Positions 1 through 5,671 of a stretch of 6,251 nt of DNA are shown here, one piece after another. This DNA is from Planctomycetaceae bacterium UBA6163 (GTDB lineage: Bacteria > Planctomycetota > Planctomycetia > Pirellulales > Pirellulaceae), in NCBI GenBank assembly GCA_002428205.1, contig DIUH01000426.1, positions 2,910 to 9,160 on the forward strand. Reading direction: 5' to 3'. Positions within the stretch are counted from its first letter, which is position 1. Every line of letters begins with the position of its first letter. Below the pieces are notes generated by a model that worked only from the letters and a program-made list of their open reading frames with translations, ran no database searches and was not told the DNA's origin. Made by a program: the position numbers and the translations under genes.

Positions 1-182
1 GACTGGGGAACGACGGCTGAAACAGGCGTCGGAGCAGGTGCTGTTGCGGCCGGTGGTGCCTCTGAGGCCGCCGCCGCTGGTTGTTCACTTGCAGCCGGTT
101 CCTGAGAACTAGCGTAACCGCTGTACGTCGAAACGACACAGCCCAGGATCGTGGCCAAGAACTTATAACGATGCAACATCAT
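1..182 (-). CDS. N-terminus of an exported Ala/Pro-rich protein (partial, runs off left edge)
   Basis: Only the first 60 codons are present; the rest lies beyond base 1. The protein starts MMLHRYKF, followed by a hydrophobic stretch and GYASSQE, which reads as a Sec signal peptide with cleavage likely after the Ala of GYA at about residue 24. ILGC at about residues 11-14 loosely resembles a lipobox, but the hydrophobic core before it is short, so a lipoprotein is less likely. The mature protein opens with a low-complexity Ala/Pro/Glu segment (about residues 26-58), probably a flexible linker before a folded domain that cannot be seen. An in-frame ATG at 200 would add MNVRNL; I prefer 182 because it gives a normal short signal-peptide n-region and has a weak GGA five bases upstream. 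It follows the PPC gene on the same strand after 205 bases and may belong to the same transcription unit. The function cannot be read from this fragment. Confidence 0.75.
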   Translation of the reverse strand, partial: MMLHRYKFLATILGCVVSTYSGYASSQEPAASEQPAAAASEAPPAATAPAPTPVSAVVPQ

Positions 183-209
183 GAGATTCCGTACGTTCAT
201 TTATGAATC

Positions 210-215
210 ACTATA
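210..215 (-). promoter_or_regulatory. Possible -10 element for the left-edge gene
   Basis: The minus strand reads TATAGT here, one mismatch from TATAAT, 27 bases before the ATG at 182. No convincing -35 hexamer lies 15-19 bases upstream, so this is weak evidence that the left-edge gene has its own promoter as well as possible read-through from the PPC gene. Confidence 0.2.
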
Positions 216-252
216 ATCTTCGACGATTCAAGCAGGACTAACTTTTCGAACC

Positions 253-277
253 GTTCCACCGTAATTTTAAGTGGAAC
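253..277. repeat. Inverted repeat, 7-bp arms, 11-base loop
   Basis: GTTCCAC (253-259) is exactly complementary to GTGGAAC (271-277), with an AT-rich loop at 260-270. One C/C mismatch outside the arms is followed by one more C-G pair (252 with 279). It sits between the PPC stop codon and the left-edge gene and could be a second termination structure or an operator. No U-tract follows on either strand. Confidence 0.45.
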
Positions 278-302
278 CGACGTCGTTTCAGGTTTCTAAA
301 TG

Positions 303-328
303 CCTGCCGTGACGTTGGTCACGACAGG
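303..328 (-). terminator. Strong hairpin after the PPC gene, possible terminator
   Basis: CCTG (303-306) pairs with CAGG (325-328), and CGTGAC (308-313) pairs with GTCACG (318-323). There is one C/A mismatch and a GTTG tetraloop, giving a 10-bp stem. It lies 60 bases past the PPC stop codon. On the minus strand it is followed by CATTTAGAAA rather than a U-run, so it is not a classical intrinsic terminator. It could still stabilise the 3' end of the mRNA or act with other factors. A smaller hairpin, GTTGG/CCAAC at 353-366, lies between it and the stop codon. Confidence 0.4.
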
Positions 329-387
329 AGCATGCGACGCTTAGGTCCGCGGTTGGCAGACCAACAGCCGGTCATTAAACGCCAAGA

Positions 388-2832
388 CTACTGACCGCTG
401 TCAGCTTTTTGGCGTTCTTGAGCCGCAAGACGCAATTTTTCTAATCGCGTCAGCGGTTTGGGGGGCGGGGGTGGTGTTGCCGCCGCAGGAGCAGCAGCGG
501 CGGCGGGAGCAGCCTGTGCGACCGGCATCGGTGCGGCTGGAGCGTTGGCGGCAGGCGGTAACGGTTGATCGATCTGGAAATCGACCGTTCCACCACGACT
601 GGTGATGAAGTCACCGTTGTGCGGGATCATCAAATTGCAATAAAGACCATGCTTGCCAACGGGGCTGTCCGTGGCGGTCTTTAAGGTGAAAGTTACTTCT
701 TGTGTTTCTTTATTAAAGCTGACCGCTTCCACAGTCACCTTGGGCGGAATGCCAACTAATTCGGCTTTTGCTTCGCCTTCGAAAGGTGTCGCATGATTGA
801 TTTTGCACAACACAAGCGCTTCTTGACCTTGTTCGCAAGCGGTTCGTTGCAATTCAAACTTGACCGGAGCGTCGGCAACTTCCAATGGTGTCAGTTTTGA
901 AGCTGACCACATGCCTTGGGCACTGGCTAAGGCAAAGACCCTCCAGTTCTTGAGTTCCGCGTTTCCGGCGGCGTTCAATTCATACAAAACCTCGTTCTCG
1001 CCTTTAGGAATTGTCACGCTCGGAGGTGCATTGACGCCCGGCGACCGATAAGGGAATTGAATCGCAATCGCCTCGTCCCAACCTTCGCGTTTCGTTGCGA
1101 CGATCTTTAGCTTAAGCGAACCTTCGCGCACCAATGGGACCACCGGTTCGACGATTTCGATATGGAAAGGAACCTCCTCGATCACCGCCATCGCCAATCG
1201 ATCGACATCTTTCCAGCGATAGAGCGATTGACCAGGCGCGGCGACTAGGTAGTCGGCGCGATTAACAAAACCGCCCTGAATGTTTTGATTCGGATCGGTA
1301 TGCTTGGCCAAGAAATCGACCAGGGCGCCATTGAGTTCCGCGTCAGCGGTCGCTTCGAAAACGACTGGCATCACGTTTTGGTTCGCAGGCATCGGATCAC
1401 AATGCATCGTGATACCAGGCGGGAGATTCTCGCCCAAAAGTGCCAGTTCACCGCCAAAGTTCGCCCGGTTTGCGCTGATAATCGTGCCAAACCGATTTCC
1501 CTTGGGTACAAAAATTTGTTGGCGATATTGTCCGTAACGTTCGTTGCGAGGAATGCCGAGGGTCAACTTTGGAACGACACTCTGAAACTCGACGCGATAC
1601 ACAAACTCGGGGCCGCCACGACCGAGGTGGTCGGTGATACGAACGGTGTAGTTGCCATCCTCAGGAACTGTGAATCGCAAATAACTATCGGGACCTCGCG
1701 AATCGTCGTTTCCGGCGATCGAGCGTCCGTCGGCGTAGTAGATATTCATCACCGGATCGAGTTCCGAACGGATCCGACGAGCATAACATTCGACTTCGTA
1801 GACCGCGCCCTTTTTGGCCGCGAACGTAAAGCAGTCGACGTCGCCATCGGACTCAATGATCCCGTTCATCGCCAGCGGCAACTCAACCGGCGTCGCTTGG
1901 GCAATCTCATTGTTGGGTTCAACTTCAAAGGAATTGCCATGTTCGAACAATCGGAATGTATTGGGAGTAGGCGAAATCCCGTGATCGTCCTGAGCGAAAA
2001 CGCCAAAATCAGTAACTTCAGTCGAGGGTAACGTAACGGTTTGTTTCAATTCGCCAGTCGGCAGACCCAGAAATTGAACGTCCAGAGTTTCACCCATTTT
2101 CCCACCCGCTGGAAAGACCGCCTTGGGTCGCGGAAAGGTGCCGACATGCAGCCGATAGGTGTTTCCATTGGCATAAGCACTCTCACGGACTTCGATGTAA
2201 TACTTTCCATCGGCCGGAGCAATGATTGATACAAAACCGTCCTGTAAGGCGAGCGCGGTATCGTCATTCGTATCTAGCTCGAAGCGTTTTTCGTCGAGGA
2301 TCGCCACATAAGGATCGAACATCGCTGAACTGAGTCGCATCGCCACGATCTCAGCCGAAATCCGCTGGCCCTGCTTCGCTTCGATCACATAGTAATCGAC
2401 GTCTTCACTGCCAATCGTCCCGTTGACGATAGTATTGAGCGCAATCGCTTGCGGCGAAGTGAACTCGCTGTTGGGCTCAACTTCCTGAACGACCGGCAAA
2501 GCTTCGACATACAAAGTGCGGTAATCGGTAATTCCGCTGGCAGTGCGAACCTGTGCGACGTGTTCGCCCAATCGGCAGTCGGCGGCAACACGCACCTTTA
2601 CTTTCGCATTGTTTCCTTCGCCGGTGACTTCTAGGACCTCGAACCCGGCATCATAGAACATGACGTCCTTGGCATCGCCAAGATTTGACCCGCTGAAGGT
2701 CAACTCATGTTCGCCACCACGCTGGACGCCACGTGGCGTAATGACATTCAGTCGTGGCGAAGCGGCCCAAACGGAACTGGCCAGAGAACACGATACCAAC
2801 ACTAGGCAGAAAAACCGACGAAGCATCGACAT
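388..2832 (-). CDS. Secreted protein with two PPC domains and an Ala/Pro-rich C-terminal tail
   Basis: This 814-residue exported protein has no recognisable catalytic motif. Residues 1-24 form a Sec signal peptide (LRRFF, a hydrophobic core, then SVWAAS). Residues 27-112 resemble an IPT/TIG-like beta-sandwich (TPRGVQRGGEHELTFSGSNL). PPC domain 1 spans about 117-230, opens with EVEPNSEF and includes DVDYYVIEAKQGQ and ADGKYYIEV. A second TIG-like segment spans about 237-300. PPC domain 2 spans about 303-415, opens with EVEPNNE and includes DVDCFTFAAKKG and EDGNYTVRI. Residues 420-755 are probably further beta-domains. Residues 757-792 are Ala/Pro-rich, followed by a basic helix (LTRLEKLRLAAQERQK). 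PPC domains usually occur as accessory modules on secreted enzymes; here they make up the body of the protein, so binding or scaffolding in the envelope is a reasonable inference. It follows DUF1501 on the same strand, a pairing I associate with planctomycetes. The site before ATG 2832 is weak (GAG eight bases upstream); the strong upstream Shine-Dalgarno serves a mini-ORF instead. Confidence 0.9.
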   Translation of the reverse strand: MSMLRRFFCLVLVSCSLASSVWAASPRLNVITPRGVQRGGEHELTFSGSNLGDAKDVMFYDAGFEVLEVTGEGNNAKVKVRVAADCRLGEHVAQVRTASGITDYRTLYVEALPVVQEVEPNSEFTSPQAIALNTIVNGTIGSEDVDYYVIEAKQGQRISAEIVAMRLSSAMFDPYVAILDEKRFELDTNDDTALALQDGFVSIIAPADGKYYIEVRESAYANGNTYRLHVGTFPRPKAVFPAGGKMGETLDVQFLGLPTGELKQTVTLPSTEVTDFGVFAQDDHGISPTPNTFRLFEHGNSFEVEPNNEIAQATPVELPLAMNGIIESDGDVDCFTFAAKKGAVYEVECYARRIRSELDPVMNIYYADGRSIAGNDDSRGPDSYLRFTVPEDGNYTVRITDHLGRGGPEFVYRVEFQSVVPKLTLGIPRNERYGQYRQQIFVPKGNRFGTIISANRANFGGELALLGENLPPGITMHCDPMPANQNVMPVVFEATADAELNGALVDFLAKHTDPNQNIQGGFVNRADYLVAAPGQSLYRWKDVDRLAMAVIEEVPFHIEIVEPVVPLVREGSLKLKIVATKREGWDEAIAIQFPYRSPGVNAPPSVTIPKGENEVLYELNAAGNAELKNWRVFALASAQGMWSASKLTPLEVADAPVKFELQRTACEQGQEALVLCKINHATPFEGEAKAELVGIPPKVTVEAVSFNKETQEVTFTLKTATDSPVGKHGLYCNLMIPHNGDFITSRGGTVDFQIDQPLPPAANAPAAPMPVAQAAPAAAAAPAAATPPPPPKPLTRLEKLRLAAQERQKADSGQ

Positions 2833-2841
2833 GCGAAAAAC

Positions 2842-2868
2842 TCACTTATGCGGTAAGAAAACCATCAT
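2842..2868 (-). CDS. Possible 8-codon leader ORF (MMVFLPHK) before the PPC gene
   Basis: On the minus strand AAGGAG (2880-2875) stands six bases before ATG at 2868, an ideal ribosome-binding layout. Translation gives MMVFLPHK and stops at TGA (2844-2842). Nine bases later, in the same frame, is the PPC start codon. The best ribosome-binding site in the region therefore serves this mini-ORF, and the PPC protein would be reached by re-initiation or from its own weak site. Alternatively, the segment is part of a dispersed repeat and is not translated, or the TGA interrupts what was once a longer N-terminus. The peptide shows no amino-acid run typical of attenuators. Confidence 0.3.
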   Translation of the reverse strand: MMVFLPHK

Positions 2869-2874
2869 GGTTGA

Positions 2875-2900
2875 CTCCTTTCGCTCCGCGAAAGTTTTTC
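2875..2900. promoter_or_regulatory. 7-bp hairpin overlapping the AAGGAG site; terminator-like on the plus strand
   Basis: CTTTCGC (2878-2884) and GCGAAAG (2888-2894) form a perfect 7-bp stem with a 3-base loop. On the minus-strand mRNA the 3' arm covers the first three bases of AAGGAG (2880-2875), so folding would partly mask that Shine-Dalgarno. On the plus strand the same stem runs straight into TTTTT (2895-2899), the form of an intrinsic terminator, although no plus-strand gene precedes it; it could stop antisense transcripts. I recall closely similar hairpins as recurrent intergenic sequence in Rhodopirellula-type genomes, but cannot verify that here. Confidence 0.45.
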
Positions 2901-2916
2901 TTGTCTTTTGCGTCTA

Positions 2917-2970
2917 TCCGAAAATCGCCAGCCGCTTCAGTGCGAGCAGCCGTTCTCTGCGATTTTCGGA
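2917..2970. repeat. Perfect 12-bp inverted repeat with 30-base loop
   Basis: TCCGAAAATCGC (2917-2928) is exactly complementary to GCGATTTTCGGA (2959-2970). The enclosed 30 bases carry the related words CAGCCGCTTC and GCAGCCGTTC. It lies between the DUF1501 stop and the PPC leader. No U-run follows on the minus strand, so it looks more like an mRNA-processing or stability element, or a mobile-type palindromic repeat, than a terminator. Confidence 0.7.
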
Positions 2971-2980
2971 CAGGTTCTTA

Positions 2981-3038
2981 GTACCGCAGGGCTTGCGCCC
3001 TGCCGCTAGTTGTACGGAGGGTATGCGCCCTGCCGCTA
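2981..3038. repeat. Two tandem copies of a GC-rich palindromic repeat reaching into the DUF1501 stop codon
   Basis: The 15-base word TGCGCCCTGCCGCTA occurs at 2994-3008 and again at 3024-3038, a 30-base period. Both copies are preceded by a related GTAC.G.AGGG segment. The left copy folds as GCAGGGC (2986-2992) with GCCCTGC (2997-3003) around a TTGC loop; the right copy's hairpin is imperfect. The final CTA of the right copy (3036-3038) is the TAG stop codon of the DUF1501 gene on the minus strand. I recall this kind of element as abundant between planctomycete genes, but this needs a genome search. Confidence 0.65.
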
Positions 3039-4340
3039 TGCCAACAATTCCTTGATGACGTTGCCACCGTCGACAATCTCAATCGGGCGATCGCCAGGTG
3101 CCATCAATTCCTTGTCGGCGTTGATGCCCATGCAGTGATACATGGTGGTTGCCCAGTCGGTGACGTCCAACGGACTTTCGTTCGGTTCGCTTGCGGTCGA
3201 ATCCGACGAACCGTAAACAACGCCTTTGCGAATGCCACCACCGGCCATCACGACGCTGAAGACCTTTGGCCAGTGGTCGCGGCCTGCGGTGCCGTTGATC
3301 TTCGGCGTACGACCGAACTCACTGGCGATCACAACCATGGTCGAATCGAGCAAACCACGCTGTTCCAAGTCGCGAATCAAGGCGGCGTAGGCTTGATCAA
3401 ACGGCGGCACTTGGTTGTTCATACCGTTATGGATGCCGTCGTGCATGTCCCAACCGCCGTAGGTGGTGGTGACAAAACGCACGCCCGCTTCAACCAAGCG
3501 ACGGCACAGCAACAAACGCGAACCGGCGGTGTTGCGACCGTAGGCATCACGAGACTGGTCGCTTTCTTTGCCAATATCAAACGCTTCGCGAGCTTTCTCT
3601 GAACTGATCAAGTCATAAGCACGCTGATAGAACGTGTCGACAGCGTCCAACGAATCTGACTTTTCCTTGTTGCGGAAGTGTTCGTTGACCACGTCCAACA
3701 TTTGCCGGCGACTGGTGAAGCGAGTGTCATCCACGCCACCTGGCAGACTCAAGTCGCGAACACGGAAATCGCCAGCAGCCGGATCGGCACCTAGGCTGAA
3801 CCCTGCGAACGACGAGCTAAGGTAGCCGGTGCCTGCAAACTCGTTGGGCTGGTTGGGCACACAAACATACGGTGGCAAGTTGTTGCGTGGACCGAACTCA
3901 TGCGAAACCACGCTGCCGATGCTGGGGAATTGCAAGGCCGGACTTGGGCGATAGCCGGTGAACATGTTATGCGTCCCACGCTCGTGAGCCGCTTCGCCGT
4001 GCGTCATCGATCGGCAAATCGCGATCTTGTCAGCGATCGTTGCCGTTTGCTTCCACAACTCGTTGACTCGAACACCTGCAACGTTGGTCTCGATCGAGTT
4101 CATCGGACCGCGATATTCAACCGGCGCATAGGGCTTGGGGTCGAACGATTCTTGATGAGCCATCCCACCGGGCAGGAAGATGAAGATCACCGACTTTGCG
4201 GTCCCTTCCTTTGACTCATAAAACTTTTGGCCCGCTTGTGCTTCGTAACGAAGCATGTCGGCAAGTGAAATCCCCAAACCGCCAAGGACTCCAACTCGTA
4301 AGAACTCACGTCGAAACAGATCGTTACCAGAGCACTTCAT
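3036..4340 (-). CDS. DUF1501 family protein with twin-arginine-type leader
   Basis: This 434-residue protein matches the planctomycete DUF1501 family in length and motifs. The N-terminus LFRREFLRVGVLGGLGISLADML (paired Arg at residues 10-11) looks like a Tat signal, suggesting export of a folded, perhaps metal-bearing protein. Family landmarks in order are LPGGMAHQESFDP (about 56-68), HGEAAHERGTHNMFTGY (114-130), GRNTAGSRLLLCRRLVEAGVRFV (268-290), GGWDMHDG (295-302), SEFGRTPKING (340-350), GRDHWPKVFSVVMAGGGI (353-370) and ATTMYHCMGI near the end. The His/Asp/Glu-rich motifs recall the alkaline phosphatase/sulfatase fold, but the reaction is unknown. I chose the start at 4340 rather than an in-frame ATG at 4364: GGAG lies eight bases upstream, the leader then begins as in typical family members, and no Shine-Dalgarno precedes 4364. 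It is the first gene of the leftward cluster. DUF1501 genes commonly sit beside DUF1549/DUF1553 genes, but none is seen here. Confidence 0.93.
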   Translation of the reverse strand: MKCSGNDLFRREFLRVGVLGGLGISLADMLRYEAQAGQKFYESKEGTAKSVIFIFLPGGMAHQESFDPKPYAPVEYRGPMNSIETNVAGVRVNELWKQTATIADKIAICRSMTHGEAAHERGTHNMFTGYRPSPALQFPSIGSVVSHEFGPRNNLPPYVCVPNQPNEFAGTGYLSSSFAGFSLGADPAAGDFRVRDLSLPGGVDDTRFTSRRQMLDVVNEHFRNKEKSDSLDAVDTFYQRAYDLISSEKAREAFDIGKESDQSRDAYGRNTAGSRLLLCRRLVEAGVRFVTTTYGGWDMHDGIHNGMNNQVPPFDQAYAALIRDLEQRGLLDSTMVVIASEFGRTPKINGTAGRDHWPKVFSVVMAGGGIRKGVVYGSSDSTASEPNESPLDVTDWATTMYHCMGINADKELMAPGDRPIEIVDGGNVIKELLA

Positions 4341-4348
4341 CAGGGAAA

Positions 4349-4352
4349 CTCC
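4349..4352 (-). promoter_or_regulatory. GGAG ribosome-binding site that fixes the DUF1501 start
   Basis: GGAG on the minus strand ends eight bases before ATG at 4340. The alternative in-frame ATG at 4364 has only GGCTCG before it. This decides for the shorter 434-residue product. Confidence 0.65.
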
Positions 4353-4506
4353 ACGAGAAAACATCGAGCCGAAAAACGACTAATCCGGAACAGCAGCAGA
4401 TACTGCGAAGGTGGGAACGTTGAAAACCGGGTGTGCAACGCGGTGGGGAGGGTTAAGGCGGGGCAGACTGGTGACCGGCGGAATCAAATGGTCCGATTGT
4501 CACAGC

Positions 4507-4553
4507 CCGACCCCCATTGTAAATCACCCCTGGCAGTAGGGCAATGGGGGCGG
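4507..4553. repeat. Inverted repeat with 9-bp perfect arms and nested inner stem
   Basis: CCCCCATTG (4511-4519) is exactly complementary to CAATGGGGG (4542-4550). Beyond a bulged A at 4510, three more pairs extend it (4507-4509 with 4551-4553). Inside, CCCT (4528-4531) pairs with AGGG (4538-4541), which stacks directly on the right arm of the outer stem. The size and position fit an operator or a structured leader start. Confidence 0.65.
4516..4544 (-). promoter_or_regulatory. Putative sigma70-like promoter for DUF1501, embedded in an inverted repeat
   Basis: On the minus strand TTGCCC (4544-4539) and TACAAT (4521-4516) are separated by 17 bases, matching 4/6 and 5/6 positions of the consensus. 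The two hexamers overlap the two arms of the 4511-4550 inverted repeat, so a dimeric protein on the repeat would contact both promoter elements. Transcription from here would give a leader of about 170 bases before ATG 4340. Confidence 0.4.
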
Positions 4554-4649
4554 TCAACTTTCCTAAACGCTATTGTTTCGGAAAAAGATAAAATCGCGAA
4601 CCAAGGCCGAACCGCTGCATTCTCAGCGGGCGCTGACCACCTCAACGCG

Positions 4650-4676
4650 TTGACTCGCCCCGCTGTACCTTAAAAT
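4650..4676 (+). promoter_or_regulatory. Putative promoter for the SelL-like gene
   Basis: TTGACT (4650-4655) and TAAAAT (4671-4676) are both close to consensus, but the 15-base spacer is short. Start of transcription would fall at about 4683, leaving a leader of only about ten bases before ATG 4694. The ribosome-binding site is correspondingly poor: GGGA at 4680-4683, ten bases upstream. Confidence 0.35.
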
Positions 4677-4693
4677 CTTGGGAATTTTGTTCG

Positions 4694-5671
4694 ATGCCCA
4701 CCGTTGACCAAGCTTCGTCTTCACAGCCCGCGCCGCTTTGGATGTCGCGTGTCTTGTATTGGGCTGCGGTCTACAACATTGCTTGGGGCACTTGGGTAAT
4801 CCTGCGTCCGCTCGATTTGTTCGTTTTGACGGGAGCACAAACGCCGATTTATCCGTCGATTTGGCAGTGCGTCGGCATGATCGTCGGCGTTTATGGCGTC
4901 GGCTACGCGATCGCGGCTAGCAATCCGTTTCGCCACTGGCCGATCGTGATGGTCGGCTTGTTGGGCAAGTTGTTCGGACCGATCGGGTTTGCGTGGATGC
5001 TGGCAACCACAGCCGATGGCGATCCAGGGCGATTGCCGCTTTCCTGGGGCTGGACACTCGTCACCAACGATTTCATTTGGTGGATTCCGTTCACGGCGAT
5101 CCTTTATCAAGCGGCACGATGTCATCTCGCACCACCGGCGACCGATGACCTAACGCTTGTCGAAGCTAATCAGCGGTTCGTTGACCAGCACGGCAAGTCG
5201 ATCCACGAATTGTCACAAGGCCGAACGGTGTTGATCGTTTTCCTGCGACACAGCGGATGTACGTTTTGCCGCGAAGCACTCGCCGATCTTCGCAAAGAAC
5301 GCGAAAAACTGGCCGCCGATGGCGTCACACCGTTGCTGGTCCACATGGGCGACGATGCGGCGGGCCAAGCGTTCTTTGATGCGTATTCGCTGGGCGATGT
5401 ATCGAGGATCAGCGACCCGGCTTGCCAGCTCTACCGCGCCTACGGACTCGGCCGCGGCCGAATCGCCCAATTGCTGGGCCCTGCGGTTTGGTGGCGTGGA
5501 TTTAAAGCGGCGATCTTGGCCGGACATGCGGTCGGCTCGGCTGGCGGTGATGGGTTTCAAATGCCGGGCGCGTTTTTGGTTCGCGACGGTGTGATCGTTC
5601 GTGAATATCGCCATAAGACGGCGGCGGATCGTCCCGATTATTGCGAATTGGCCCGACCGGCCCGAGCATGA
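4694..5671 (+). CDS. Membrane-anchored SelL/AhpC-TSA_2-like thioredoxin-fold protein (CxxC)
   Basis: The 325-residue protein joins two parts. Residues 17-141 hold four predicted membrane helices (about 18-37, 57-76, 82-104, 119-140), with distinctive segments PSIWQCVGMIVGVYGVGYAIA, HWPIVMVGLLGKLFGPIGF and TNDFIWWIPFTAILY. I recall this 4-helix region as conserved in some Bacteroidetes and planctomycetes, but cannot name a family. Residues 150-325 are a thioredoxin-like domain of the AhpC/TSA_2 (Prxl2/SelL) type: VLIVFLRHSGCTFCREALADL places the redox motif at Cys189-Thr-Phe-Cys192, and the end, MPGAFLVRDGVIVREYRHKTAADRPDY, is typical. SelL homologues may carry UxxU; here both positions are Cys, with no in-frame TGA. 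A thiol-disulfide or peroxide-reducing role at the membrane is likely but unproven, and the topology (which side the CxxC faces) cannot be fixed by eye. The gene appears to be a single-gene unit with a terminator-like hairpin about 95 bases downstream. Confidence 0.85.
   Translation: MPTVDQASSSQPAPLWMSRVLYWAAVYNIAWGTWVILRPLDLFVLTGAQTPIYPSIWQCVGMIVGVYGVGYAIAASNPFRHWPIVMVGLLGKLFGPIGFAWMLATTADGDPGRLPLSWGWTLVTNDFIWWIPFTAILYQAARCHLAPPATDDLTLVEANQRFVDQHGKSIHELSQGRTVLIVFLRHSGCTFCREALADLRKEREKLAADGVTPLLVHMGDDAAGQAFFDAYSLGDVSRISDPACQLYRAYGLGRGRIAQLLGPAVWWRGFKAAILAGHAVGSAGGDGFQMPGAFLVRDGVIVREYRHKTAADRPDYCELARPARA

Larger units (their letters stand above)
4341..4693. other. Divergent intergenic region between the DUF1501 and SelL-like genes
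   Basis: These 353 bases separate genes reading away from each other. They hold a large inverted repeat overlapping a minus-strand promoter candidate, a plus-strand promoter candidate close to 4694, and a looser dyad (GTGAC 4471-4475 with GTCAC 4499-4503). Open frames across this stretch give low-complexity basic products without a ribosome-binding site, so I see no gene here. Confidence 0.7.

Noticed and set aside
1285..2031. 248-codon open frame on the plus strand inside the PPC gene
   Set aside because: It is antisense to a clearly conserved secreted protein, its product has no recognisable domain, and no ribosome-binding site stands out. Long antisense frames are common in GC-rich coding DNA.
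2981..3038. CRISPR array start
   Set aside because: Only two imperfect copies with a 30-base period and no distinct spacers. The palindromic form fits an intergenic repeat instead.
3135..3602. 155-codon open frame on the plus strand opposite DUF1501
   Set aside because: It mirrors conserved DUF1501 motifs on the other strand and its translation resembles no protein family.
4341..4364. Extended DUF1501 start at 4364 (adds MFSRGVSL)
   Set aside because: No ribosome-binding site precedes it, while GGAG precedes ATG 4340. The shorter form places the twin arginines at the usual distance from the N-terminus.
4431..4673. 80-codon open frame on the plus strand in the divergent intergenic region
   Set aside because: No Shine-Dalgarno, unpatterned composition, and it runs through the inverted repeat and the promoter candidates. 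Better explained as non-coding.
4694..5671. Selenoprotein (SelL proper) with in-frame TGA
   Set aside because: Both redox positions are encoded as Cys and the frame contains no internal TGA, so this is a Cys homologue.
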